A stretch of DNA of 30,143 bases from Burkholderiales bacterium UBA2647. GTDB taxonomy: Bacteria > Pseudomonadota > Gammaproteobacteria > Burkholderiales > Burkholderiaceae_E. Of this stretch, positions 16,420-24,685 are shown one piece after another (position 1 is the first letter of the stretch; the number at the start of each line of letters is the position of its first letter). The DNA lies in the NCBI GenBank assembly GCA_002359635.1, contig DENJ01000090.1, forward strand, positions 65,444-95,586, written 5' to 3'. The notes beneath the pieces are model-generated. The model was not told the origin of the DNA. It did not search any database and worked only from the letters and a program-made list of their open reading frames with translations. The position numbers and the translations under genes are program-made.

Positions 16420-19400
16420 CATGGTCTCCCTTTTTTCAAATTAGCGGCCCTTAAGCCAAGATTCCAGGCCAGCAAGGTTGCCACATGTACCGACTTACGT
16501 TGCGCACCATCATGGATCTGATGACGACAACTCGTGCCGTCAGCGACAATCCAATCATCGGTCTTTGCTGCACGAACCGCCGGCAGCAACGTCGCCTCTG
16601 CCATCGCTTTCGAAATTTCAATGGTCTTGACATCGTAGCCGAAGGCACCGGCCATGCCGCAGCAACTGCCTTGAATCAGTTGGGTTTGTAAGCCCGGGAT
16701 ACGCTCGAGCAGGCGCAGGGCTGGCGACACAGCGTCAAAGGCTTTTTGGTGGCAATGCCCGTGTAGCCAGGCCGTTTGCCCTTGCATCGGGCTCAAGGCC
16801 AGCTTAATCCGCCCTTTCTCGAGCTCACGCTCGAGGTATTCCTCAAGGAGCAGGGCCCGTTGTGCAAGCAGCCTTGCCAAGCGACGATGTTTCTCTTGCA
16901 AACGCAACGACAATAATTCATCGCGCATGGTGAGCAGGCAACTCGGCTCCACGCCCACCACCCAGGCGCCATTCTCAATCCAAGGCGCCACAGCATCAAG
17001 CAAGGCTTCTAAGTGTTGCTTCGCCGCCTCAATGTCGCCGCATGCGAACGAACTTCGCCCGCAGCAAAGTGGCTGCCCCTGGCTCGATAGCTGATGCTGG
17101 GGAATCACGCGACAGCCTGCCGCCTGCAGCACCGCCATCGCATCCTCCAGAATCTCGGGTTCGAAATAGTTATTAAAACTGTCTGCCCAAAGAATCACGA
17201 TCGCCTCGCCGGCTGAAGCGCTCCCTGATTCTGATGACGCGGTCGCCCCAGCGGATGAAGCGCGCGTCGGTTCCGGTGATACTTCTTTTTGGCGATCATG
17301 CCCCGTGACTTCGCGAGCCGCGGGCTGGGTGGCCAAAAAGGCTTGCACCCGAGCAGATTCAAGAGGCGGCGACGAACGACGATGAAAGGGACGCGAGGCC
17401 CAACGCGGCAGGCTTCGGCCCTTTGCCGCGATCCCTGTGAGCGCTTGCAAGACCTGGCGAAGCAGGCTTTGATTCGAGGCCCAATTCAAAAGGCCGGGAA
17501 GCCAGCTCAGATACCGTGCCCATTGTGGAATCCTGGCGATCATTTGGTCCCTGAGACTTGGCCTGAATTGGCCGCGACGCTGTGCAAGCACCTCGATTTT
17601 CATCTTGGCCATATCCACACCGGTAGGACACTCGCGGCGACAGCCTTTACAACTCACGCAAAGCGACAAGGCTTCGGCAACGGCCGGGTCTTTCAACCCC
17701 GCAGCGCCGAGCTGCCCGCTTGCTGCAAGCCTTAAGGTATTTGCACGGCCTCGCACACTATGCTGCTCATCGCGTGTCACCCGATAGCTGGGACACATCA
17801 CAGCCGCATCAAACTTACGGCAATGGCCGTTGTTGTTGCACATTTCAATCGCTTTGCCAAAACCCTGGGCAGGGTCTCCCCCGCTTCCAGGAGGGCTTAG
17901 CGCTTCGGTGAGCGGATCGTTTTGAACGTCCCATGACGACCAATCGAGCGCTGTGTGAAGTGGCCGCATGGCGTATCCCGGACGGTAGCGAAAAAGCTCG
18001 CGTTGATCCATGCTTGGCGCACGAACAATTTTCCCCGGATTCATCAAGCCCTGGGGATCAAAAGCATCTTTCAGCTGCTCGAAGGCGATATTCAGTTGAT
18101 CACCAAATTGCCAGCGCACCCACTCGCTACGCACGAGACCATCACCATGCTCGCCTGAGAAAGCGCCTTTGAAACGGCGAACCAGTGCGCTTGCCTCGTT
18201 GGCAATCTCCCGCATCGCGATCGCACCATCGCGTCGCATATCGAGAATTGGACGCACATGCAAGGTGCCCACCGAAGCATGGGCATACCAGGTCCCACGC
18301 GTGCGATGACGAGCAAAGACTTCGCTCAGTGCGGTGGTGTACTCGGCAAGATGCTCTAGGGGTACGGCACAGTCTTCGATGAAACTGACCGGTTTGCCAT
18401 CACCACGCAGACTCATCATGATGTTCAGGCCTGCTTTGCGTACCTCCCAGAGCGCTTTTTGCGATGCATCATCAGGCATTTTCACCACGCTACCAGCCTG
18501 GCCCAAATCACCCATGAGGCTTACCAGGTCGTCTAGGCGCCGCAATAGGCTTGCTTGTTCCTCACCGCTGAATTCGACCAAAAGGATCGCCTCGGGCGTT
18601 GCCCGGTTCGGGTCAACAAGCGCCGTTTCGATCACCCTCCGGAAAGCAGGATTTTCGCGTGCCAAATCGATCATGGTCCGGTCGACCAGCTCGACCGCCG
18701 AGGGCTTGAGCTTGACGATATGCTGGGCCGAATCCATCGCCGCGAAAAACTTGGCGAAGTTCACCACACCAAGTACTTTATGTTGCGGCAAGGGCGAAAG
18801 CTTCAGCCGTAGCTTTCGAAATAGGCCCAAGCTACCTTCGGAGCCAACCAATAAGTGCGCAAGATTCACAGACCCATCGGCGGTGTAGGGCCGCTCGGAC
18901 TGGGGATGGAACACATCCAAGTTATACCCACCAACCCGCCGCATGACCTTGGGGAAATGCTGAGCCATTTGTTCACGATGCGCCTGCCCTATCTCAAAGA
19001 GTCGCGATACAAGCGCTCCACCCCGAGCCGTCTTCATGCGCTCGCCACCCCGAACACCGAAAGGTCCAAACCACTCAACCGTGCCATCGGCGAGCATCAA
19101 CTCAATCGCTTCGGTGTTGTGGACCATATTGCCGTAGGCTAGTGAGCGCGACCCGCAGGAGTTATTGCCCGCCATGCCCCCAAGGGTTGCTTGGGCGGCC
19201 GTTGACACATCGACCGGAAACCATAGACCTTTGCCCTTAAGCTGAGCATTGAGATGATCCAAGACCAGGCCAGGCTCGACATCGACGGTTCGTGCTGCCG
19301 GATCAAAACGCAGCAGGCGATTGATGTGCTTGCTGTAGTCGATCACGAGCGCTGCGCCGACCGTCTGGCCACACTGGCTTGTGCCCGCGCCGCGCGGTAG

Positions 19401-19598
19401 CACAGGCACTGAGTTTTCGCGACACAGCTCGAGCGCGGCTTCGACATCGGTCATGTCTTCGGGCACGAGCACGGCAACCGGATCGATTTGATAGATCGAC
19501 GCGTCGGTCGCGTAACGACCTCTGGACGCAGCATCGCTGTAGACGGCGCCGCGAACCCGGCGCCTCAAGCGCTGCGCCAAGTGATGACGCTCAAGCAT
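16419..19598 (-). CDS. FAD/Fe-S 2-hydroxyacid dehydrogenase (YdiJ/GlcD-GlcF fused type)
   Basis: Large soluble flavoprotein of 1059 residues that combines a VAO-type FAD dehydrogenase with a GlcF-like electron-transfer part. The FAD domain shows PRGAGTSQCGQ near residue 68 and TLGGMAGNNSCGSRSLAYGN near 138; a FAD-oxidase C domain follows, with GEHGDG near 480. Fe-S motifs are MCNNNGHCRKFDAAVMCPS near 585 and CVSCKGCRRECPTG near 647. CCG-type motifs are CCGRSSFACGD near 850, HGHCHQKAF near 952 and GSCCGMAGAFGYD near 978. Between the Fe-S and CCG parts, about residues 740-800 are a polar Ser/Ala/Glu linker. Known relatives oxidise D-2-hydroxyglutarate or D-lactate; the substrate here is not decided by sequence. 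ATG 19598 gives the family-like start MLERHHLAQ; a TTG at 19646 is less likely. It is divergent from the SGAT gene. Confidence 0.88.
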   Translation of the reverse strand: MLERHHLAQRLRRRVRGAVYSDAASRGRYATDASIYQIDPVAVLVPEDMTDVEAALELCRENSVPVLPRGAGTSQCGQTVGAALVIDYSKHINRLLRFDPAARTVDVEPGLVLDHLNAQLKGKGLWFPVDVSTAAQATLGGMAGNNSCGSRSLAYGNMVHNTEAIELMLADGTVEWFGPFGVRGGERMKTARGGALVSRLFEIGQAHREQMAQHFPKVMRRVGGYNLDVFHPQSERPYTADGSVNLAHLLVGSEGSLGLFRKLRLKLSPLPQHKVLGVVNFAKFFAAMDSAQHIVKLKPSAVELVDRTMIDLARENPAFRRVIETALVDPNRATPEAILLVEFSGEEQASLLRRLDDLVSLMGDLGQAGSVVKMPDDASQKALWEVRKAGLNIMMSLRGDGKPVSFIEDCAVPLEHLAEYTTALSEVFARHRTRGTWYAHASVGTLHVRPILDMRRDGAIAMREIANEASALVRRFKGAFSGEHGDGLVRSEWVRWQFGDQLNIAFEQLKDAFDPQGLMNPGKIVRAPSMDQRELFRYRPGYAMRPLHTALDWSSWDVQNDPLTEALSPPGSGGDPAQGFGKAIEMCNNNGHCRKFDAAVMCPSYRVTRDEQHSVRGRANTLRLAASGQLGAAGLKDPAVAEALSLCVSCKGCRRECPTGVDMAKMKIEVLAQRRGQFRPSLRDQMIARIPQWARYLSWLPGLLNWASNQSLLRQVLQALTGIAAKGRSLPRWASRPFHRRSSPPLESARVQAFLATQPAAREVTGHDRQKEVSPEPTRASSAGATASSESGSASAGEAIVILWADSFNNYFEPEILEDAMAVLQAAGCRVIPQHQLSSQGQPLCCGRSSFACGDIEAAKQHLEALLDAVAPWIENGAWVVGVEPSCLLTMRDELLSLRLQEKHRRLARLLAQRALLLEEYLERELEKGRIKLALSPMQGQTAWLHGHCHQKAFDAVSPALRLLERIPGLQTQLIQGSCCGMAGAFGYDVKTIEISKAMAEATLLPAVRAAKTDDWIVADGTSCRHQIHDGAQRKSVHVATLLAWNLGLRAANLKKGRP

Positions 19599-19667
19599 GC
19601 CGCCCGTTGATGCTACGACGGGTCGGCTTATAGGCACAGAAGCCAATCGATTGCCTTAACTTGGTTC

Positions 19668-19683
19668 ACAATCTCGAAATTGT
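19668..19683. promoter_or_regulatory. candidate operator between the FAD dehydrogenase and SGAT genes
   Basis: ACAAT and ATTGT arms surround a 6-base centre in the 94-bp divergent gap, just upstream of the SGAT start. This size and placement would suit a LysR- or GntR-type site, but arms of 5 bp can arise by chance and no regulator gene is adjacent. Confidence 0.25.
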
Positions 19684-19692
19684 AGCTTCGTC

Positions 19693-20910
19693 ATGGACAT
19701 ACTTATGAAACTCGCCAAAGGCCTTGCGCTCAACGGTCATCCAAGCGGTCGACACTTTCTGCAAATTCCCGGTCCGACCAATGTTCCCGACAGAATTCTC
19801 AGGGCTATGGACTACCCCACGATTGACCACCGAGGACCCGAATTTCAGGCACTCGGAAAATCGGTCCTAGAAGGCATTCGAAGGATTTTCCAAACCGAGC
19901 AGCCAGTCATTATTTACCCTGCCTCGGGCACGGGTGCATGGGAGGCTGCACTGGTAAACACCTTGAGCCCAGGTGACAAAGTCTTAATGTGCGAAACCGG
20001 TCATTTCGCGAGTCTTTGGAAGCGGCTTGCTGAGCGCCTTCAACTCGACGTGATGTTTATTCCGGGCGACTGGCGGCACGGCGCTGATCCGCAAAGGCTT
20101 GCTGAGGAGCTTGGCAAGGATCAAGCACACAGCATCAAAGCTGTTTGTGTGGTCCACAATGAAACATCTACCGGTGTGACCTCGCAGATTCATGCGATTC
20201 GCCGCGCGATGGATGAGGCGAAACACCCGGCGCTCTTGATGGTCGACACGATTTCATCGCTTGCGTCAGTCGATTATCAGCACGACGCCTGGGGTGTGGA
20301 TGTCACGGTTGCTGGTTCACAAAAAGGCTTGATGCTTCCGCCGGGACTCTCGTTTAACGCGATAAGTGCCAAGGCGCTCAAAGCCAGTGAATCAGCCAAA
20401 CTGCCCCGGTCTTATTGGGACTGGCAGGATATGCTAGGACCCAATGCACAGGGCTTTTTCCCATACACCCCGGCAAGCAACTTGCTCTACGGCTTGCATG
20501 AAGCGATCGCCATGCTTCAAGAAGAGGGTTTGCCCCAAGTCTTTGCTCGCCATCAACGCCACGCTGCCGCAACCCGGGCTGCTGTTAGCGCTTGGGGCCT
20601 TGAGGTCCTCGCCAAAAACCCGCATGAGTACAGCCCAGCGCTGACAGCCATCCTCATGCCTGAAGGCCATAGCGCAGACGCCTTTCGAAAGATTGCCCTT
20701 GAGCGCTTCAACTTGTCACTTGGTCAAGGACTTGGGAAAGTAAGTGGCAAAGTCTTCCGCATCGGTCATCTTGGCGACTTCAACGATCTGATGCTCATGG
20801 GTACGCTCAGTGGGGTTGAAATGGCCTTGGCAATCGCGAACGTGCCCCATCAGCCTGGCGGGGCACGCGCTGCGATGGATGTTTTGCAACACCCAACGCT
20901 GCCAGGTTAG
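19693..20910 (+). CDS. class V aminotransferase, serine-glyoxylate / alanine-glyoxylate type
   Basis: PLP enzyme that probably aminates glyoxylate to glycine using serine (giving hydroxypyruvate) or alanine. It has 405 residues. Seen are IPGPTNVPDRILRAM near residue 25, the substrate loop IDHRGPEF, PASGTGAWEAAL near 75, HNETSTGV near 152, MVDTISSLASVDY and the PLP-binding lysine K211 in GSQKGLMLPPGL. The C-terminal RIGHLGDFND is characteristic. ATG 19693 lacks a good Shine-Dalgarno; an in-frame ATG at 19705 has GGA upstream and is possible. It is divergent from the 2-hydroxyacid dehydrogenase gene and followed 12 bp later by another aminotransferase gene, which suggests a glyoxylate/hydroxypyruvate amino-group exchange set. 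Confidence 0.9.
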   Translation: MDILMKLAKGLALNGHPSGRHFLQIPGPTNVPDRILRAMDYPTIDHRGPEFQALGKSVLEGIRRIFQTEQPVIIYPASGTGAWEAALVNTLSPGDKVLMCETGHFASLWKRLAERLQLDVMFIPGDWRHGADPQRLAEELGKDQAHSIKAVCVVHNETSTGVTSQIHAIRRAMDEAKHPALLMVDTISSLASVDYQHDAWGVDVTVAGSQKGLMLPPGLSFNAISAKALKASESAKLPRSYWDWQDMLGPNAQGFFPYTPASNLLYGLHEAIAMLQEEGLPQVFARHQRHAAATRAAVSAWGLEVLAKNPHEYSPALTAILMPEGHSADAFRKIALERFNLSLGQGLGKVSGKVFRIGHLGDFNDLMLMGTLSGVEMALAIANVPHQPGGARAAMDVLQHPTLPG

Positions 20911-20922
20911 GTTCGCCAATCC

Positions 20923-22119
20923 ATGACTACCGCCCTACCTGCGCTCTCTCTGCGAAACGATGCAATTGCTCCGTTCCAAACCATGGAACTTGTGAAATCG
21001 GCCCAAGCGCTAGAAGCCTCAGGTCGCTCGATCATTCATATGAGCATTGGAGAACCCGACTTCACCGCAACTCCCTCGGTCATCGAAGCGCTGAACCAGG
21101 CGCTTGCCCACGGCAAATCACAATACACCCCAGCGCTTGGAATTGCGCCGCTTCGTGAGGCTATTGCGACCCATTATTTGCGTACCGAAGCACTTGTCGT
21201 CGATCCTGCTTGCGTGATTGTCACAGCGGGCGCATCAGCTGCACTTACCCTCGCCTGCCTTGCCCTTGTGAATCCAGGTGACGAGGTCTTACTCACCGAT
21301 CCGAGCTACCCCTGCAACCGTCATTTTGTGGCCGCCGCAAACGGTATCCCCAAAACCATTCCCGTAGGCGCTGAGACTCGTTTTCAGCTTAATGCTGAAC
21401 TCATTCGAAACCATTGGGGCCCTTCCACACGCGGCGTACTGCTTGCCTCACCCGCAAATCCAACCGGTACGTCGATGACTTGGGTTGATCTCATCGACAG
21501 CATGACCGAAGTCCGCAGCCGCGATGGCTTTGTGATCATGGATGAAATTTATCAAGGACTTTGCTATGGCGATGCGCAGGCTGGCATTGCACCTCATCCG
21601 CGGTCAGCGCTTCACGCCAGGCAGGATGTGGTGATTTGCAATAGCTTTTCGAAAACCTTTCACATGACGGGCTGGCGACTCGGATGGCTTGTCGTGCCAC
21701 CAGCCTGGGTCGCAAGCTTTGAGAAACTCCAACAAAATCTTTTCATCTGTCCCTCAGCGCTTGCCCAATATGCAGCGCTTGGTTGTTTTACCGAGGAAAG
21801 TCTCGCGATCATTCGAGAGCGGAAACGCGAGTTCGAACAGCGACGCGATTGCATCATTGCCGGACTTAGACGCCTCGGTTTTGAGATTCCGCTCACGCCC
21901 GATGGTGCTTTTTATGTATGGGCAAACATCAAGCGATTTGGCATGGGTAGCAGCACGTTTACCCAGCGCATGCTCCACGAAGCGGGCGTTTCTATCGTAC
22001 CCGGCGGCGATTTTGGTCTGAGCCAGGCCGATGACTGGGTGCGGTTTTCCTATGCAGCGCCGCAAAAAGTCATTGAGGAAGCCATTGCTCGACTGGAAAA
22101 CTGGCTCGATTCAGTCTAG
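20923..22119 (+). CDS. class I/II PLP-dependent aminotransferase
   Basis: Aspartate aminotransferase fold type I, 398 residues. The conserved SIGEPDFTATPSV is at residues 41-53, QYTPALGIAPLREAI near 67, SPANPTGTSMTW near 171, DEIYQGLCYG near 207, and the Schiff-base lysine K244 in SFSKTFHMTGWRLGW; the C-terminal WVRFSYA carries the carboxylate-binding arginine. The amino-donor preference cannot be read from sequence; relatives include alanine, aspartate and aromatic enzymes. It follows the SGAT gene by 12 bp and is probably co-transcribed. It ends 17 bp before the convergent transglycosylase gene. Confidence 0.88.
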   Translation: MTTALPALSLRNDAIAPFQTMELVKSAQALEASGRSIIHMSIGEPDFTATPSVIEALNQALAHGKSQYTPALGIAPLREAIATHYLRTEALVVDPACVIVTAGASAALTLACLALVNPGDEVLLTDPSYPCNRHFVAAANGIPKTIPVGAETRFQLNAELIRNHWGPSTRGVLLASPANPTGTSMTWVDLIDSMTEVRSRDGFVIMDEIYQGLCYGDAQAGIAPHPRSALHARQDVVICNSFSKTFHMTGWRLGWLVVPPAWVASFEKLQQNLFICPSALAQYAALGCFTEESLAIIRERKREFEQRRDCIIAGLRRLGFEIPLTPDGAFYVWANIKRFGMGSSTFTQRMLHEAGVSIVPGGDFGLSQADDWVRFSYAAPQKVIEEAIARLENWLDSV

Positions 22120-22136
22120 CGCTGAGACAATGCGTC

Positions 22137-22904
22137 CTACTGCTGGGGTGTCGGAGTCTTTGCAACCGCTTCGAGCTTGCTTCGCGCAAGCATCACTTTT
22201 TGCCCATAGCCATGATCACTTGGCAGGTTGGCGGCACCGACGTAGGTCTTAAGGGCCTGTTCAAGGCTCTCGTCGCGGCCCAAATATTCTTTGAGGATAC
22301 CCACCCCAACCCGCAAATTGCTTACAGGGTCGAAGACCGCCGCGACACCGCCAAGCCGTTCAAACCTTGCCGCATGCACGCGCGTGAGAATTTGCATCAG
22401 GCCTTGGGCGCCGCGCGGACTTTGAGCGAGCGGATCGAACTGCGATTCGACGGCAACCATCGCCAAAATCAGAAACGGGTCTATTCGCTGCTCTTTTGCG
22501 ATTGAATAGGTCTCAGCGACGACCGCATGAACCACATCAGAGGCGGCACGATAACGTTGCACGATAAAGTCGACCAGTCGCTGCTGCTCTTGGCTGATCG
22601 CCTGTTGCTTGGACTGCCCGGCAGAAACCTCAGCCTGGAACCTGGGCTCTTGAGATTGATGAAGCATCGGGTTCGGGAGGGTTTCTTCCCGAATCGGGTC
22701 GACCTGCACAAATCGGGCCTGAATCCAAGGTGATTGTGACAAGCCATGCCGCCAGGCTACGGTCAATAGGAGACAAAGCAGCAACACAGGTAAGCACTCA
22801 TAGCCTATCCAGCGTGGCATGACCCGAACGGCATCGCCAGATTTGCGTGGTGAATTAAGATCAGCGCAACGCGTTGCGATGTTCGTGAGTTGTTGATGTT
22901 TCAT
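22137..22904 (-). CDS. membrane-anchored lytic transglycosylase, SLT domain
   Basis: Cleaves peptidoglycan glycan strands in the periplasm. From ATG 22904 it has 255 residues. A hydrophobic segment PVLLLCLLLTVAW near residues 37-50 acts as an N-terminal anchor or signal, followed by a polar, Gln-rich stretch to about 110. The SLT core has the catalytic glutamate in AMVAVESQFDPLAQSPRGAQ and GLMQILTRVHAARFERLGG; a FDPVSNLRVGVGILKEYL segment follows. The usual YNAG motif is replaced by TYVGAANLPSD, as in a Burkholderiales subgroup I recognise. Starts at 22970 and 22820 are possible; none has a clear Shine-Dalgarno. The 178-bp gap to the divergent ubiD holds no promoter I can identify. Confidence 0.85.
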   Translation of the reverse strand: MKHQQLTNIATRCADLNSPRKSGDAVRVMPRWIGYECLPVLLLCLLLTVAWRHGLSQSPWIQARFVQVDPIREETLPNPMLHQSQEPRFQAEVSAGQSKQQAISQEQQRLVDFIVQRYRAASDVVHAVVAETYSIAKEQRIDPFLILAMVAVESQFDPLAQSPRGAQGLMQILTRVHAARFERLGGVAAVFDPVSNLRVGVGILKEYLGRDESLEQALKTYVGAANLPSDHGYGQKVMLARSKLEAVAKTPTPQQ

Positions 22905-23082
22905 TGTTGCGATGCAGCATAACTGATTTCGAATGCGCGCACAGGGACAACCTGACGGCTCATGAGGCATTCACCATGCAGTGGCTTTCAGGCGCGGCAA
23001 CGTCAAGATCAGAGCTTGAACGGTCAACGACGGCCGACCAAAGCTTGTGTCAGCCTGATTCAATGGAGCAAACAAGGCAAAC

Positions 23083-24657
23083 ATGTTTGAAAAAAACCCT
23101 AAATACAATGACTTAAGAGATTTTATTGATCGATTAGATCAGCTCGGAGAGTTGCAGCGCATCAAAACAGCCATTGCCAGCGAGCTAGAAATCACGGCGC
23201 TCGCCGACGGCTGTCTTCAACGCGCGGGGCCAGCCTTACTCCTCGAGTCGCCCACGATTGCCGGACAGGTGAGTCGACATCCGGCCCTGGTGAACTTGTT
23301 CGGCACCACCCGACGCGTTGCCCTCGGTATGGGCGCCGATTCACCCTCGGCGCTACGCGAAATTGGCAGGGTCTTGTCGCTGCTCAAAGAGCCCGAACCG
23401 CCCAAAGGACTGAAAGACGCCTGGGACAAAATACCGATGCTCAAGCAAGTCTGGAGCATGACGCCGAAGGTGGTCAGTAAAGCACCCTGCCAAGTAAACC
23501 GCCTGGAGGGCCATGCGCTTGATCTCGCTCGTTTTCCGATCCAACACTGCTGGCCTGGCGATGCAGGACCGCTCATAACCTGGGGTTTGGTGGTTACCCG
23601 CGGCCCGGGCAAGAAGCGCCAGAATCTAGGCATTTACCGGCAGCAAGTGATTGCGAAAAACAAGACCATCATGCGCTGGCTTGCCCACCGGGGTGGAGCG
23701 CTCGACTTTCGTGAGCACGCCCGAACGCATCCCGGCGTGCCCTTTCCAATTGCCACAGTGCTTGGATGCGATCCAGCAACCATTCTTGGTGCGGTCACGC
23801 CAGTACCGGACAGTTTGTCCGAGTATCAGTTTGCAGGTCTCTTGCGCGGGGCCCGCACCGAGCTTACGGCTTGCATTGGCTTTGACTTGCAGGTTCCAGC
23901 GCGCGCAGAAATCGTGCTCGAGGGACATTTGCATCCGGATCCGGATGCAAAGCAGACCGAAGCGAACGCCCGCCAGCTCGGCTATGGCGCAGCACTGCCA
24001 CAGGCTGCAAAAACCGGATGGGAGATGGCCCCCGAGGGGCCTTTCGGCGACCACACGGGCTATTACAACGAACAGGATTGGTTCCCGGTGTTTACGGTTG
24101 ACAGGATCACCCTGCGCGACGATGCGATTTATCACAGCACCTACACAGGAAAACCACCTGACGAACCCGCTATCCTGGGCCTTGCGCTCAACGAAGTTTT
24201 TGTACCGATCCTGCAAAGACAGTTCCCCGAAATCAGCGACTTTTACCTGCCCGCCGAGGGATGTTCCTACCGGATGGCCATCGTCTCGATTCGCAAACAG
24301 TATCCCGGACACGCCAAGCGGGTGATGTTTGGGCTATGGAGCTTTTTGCGCCAGTTCATGTACACCAAATTCATCGTGGTGGTCGACGACGATGTCGACA
24401 TCCGGCAATGGGCCGAAGTGATCTGGGCAATCACCACCCGTGTTGACCCAAGCCGTGACACCTTGCTGGTTGATAACACCCCAATCGACTATTTGGATTT
24501 CGCATCGCCGGTCTCCGGGCTTGGGTCAAAGATGGGGCTTGACGCGACAAACAAATGGCCCGGCGAAACCTCCCGGGAATGGGGGCAGACCATCAGCATG
24601 GATCCAACGGTGCATCAGAAGATGGCCAAAGTCTTAAGCGCGCTGGGAATTGTCTGA
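23083..24657 (+). CDS. ubiD: 4-hydroxy-3-polyprenylbenzoate decarboxylase, UbiD family
   Basis: Prenylated-FMN-dependent decarboxylase of ubiquinone synthesis; it needs prFMN from UbiX, which is not in this window. It has 524 residues, somewhat longer than the E. coli protein (about 497). Seen are YNDLRDFIDRLDQLGELQRI at the start, LGIYRQQVI near 184, MRWLAHRGGALDFREH near 197, AEIVLEGH near 275-282, EGPFGDHTGYYNEQDWFPVF near 320, and KFIVVVDDDVDI in the C-terminal part. An extra stretch of about 30 residues (282-313) separates EIVLEG from MAPEGPFGDH, which are only about ten residues apart in E. coli UbiD; it starts at a 24-bp DNA palindrome. The ATG has AAGG about 7 bases upstream. Confidence 0.94.
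   Translation: MFEKNPKYNDLRDFIDRLDQLGELQRIKTAIASELEITALADGCLQRAGPALLLESPTIAGQVSRHPALVNLFGTTRRVALGMGADSPSALREIGRVLSLLKEPEPPKGLKDAWDKIPMLKQVWSMTPKVVSKAPCQVNRLEGHALDLARFPIQHCWPGDAGPLITWGLVVTRGPGKKRQNLGIYRQQVIAKNKTIMRWLAHRGGALDFREHARTHPGVPFPIATVLGCDPATILGAVTPVPDSLSEYQFAGLLRGARTELTACIGFDLQVPARAEIVLEGHLHPDPDAKQTEANARQLGYGAALPQAAKTGWEMAPEGPFGDHTGYYNEQDWFPVFTVDRITLRDDAIYHSTYTGKPPDEPAILGLALNEVFVPILQRQFPEISDFYLPAEGCSYRMAIVSIRKQYPGHAKRVMFGLWSFLRQFMYTKFIVVVDDDVDIRQWAEVIWAITTRVDPSRDTLLVDNTPIDYLDFASPVSGLGSKMGLDATNKWPGETSREWGQTISMDPTVHQKMAKVLSALGIV
23928..23951. repeat. perfect 24-bp palindrome inside ubiD
   Basis: The left arm TTTGCATCCGGA is followed immediately by its exact reverse complement TCCGGATGCAAA. 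The flanking bases (A before, G after) end the symmetry. It encodes LHPDPDAK at the beginning of the extra segment of UbiD. Confidence 0.9.
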
Positions 24658-24685
24658 ACGATTTCGCCTTGACAATGCTGCGCCC

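Noticed and set aside
22970..23082. Small open frame between the transglycosylase gene and ubiD (ATG at 22977)
   Set aside because: About 45 residues of unremarkable composition, no Shine-Dalgarno and overlap with the ubiD start; there is nothing to support a gene.
23626..24325. Two long open frames (one on each strand) within ubiD
   Set aside because: Both overlap the conserved UbiD core in other frames; their Arg/Pro/Cys-rich translations are typical of shadow frames in GC-rich coding DNA.
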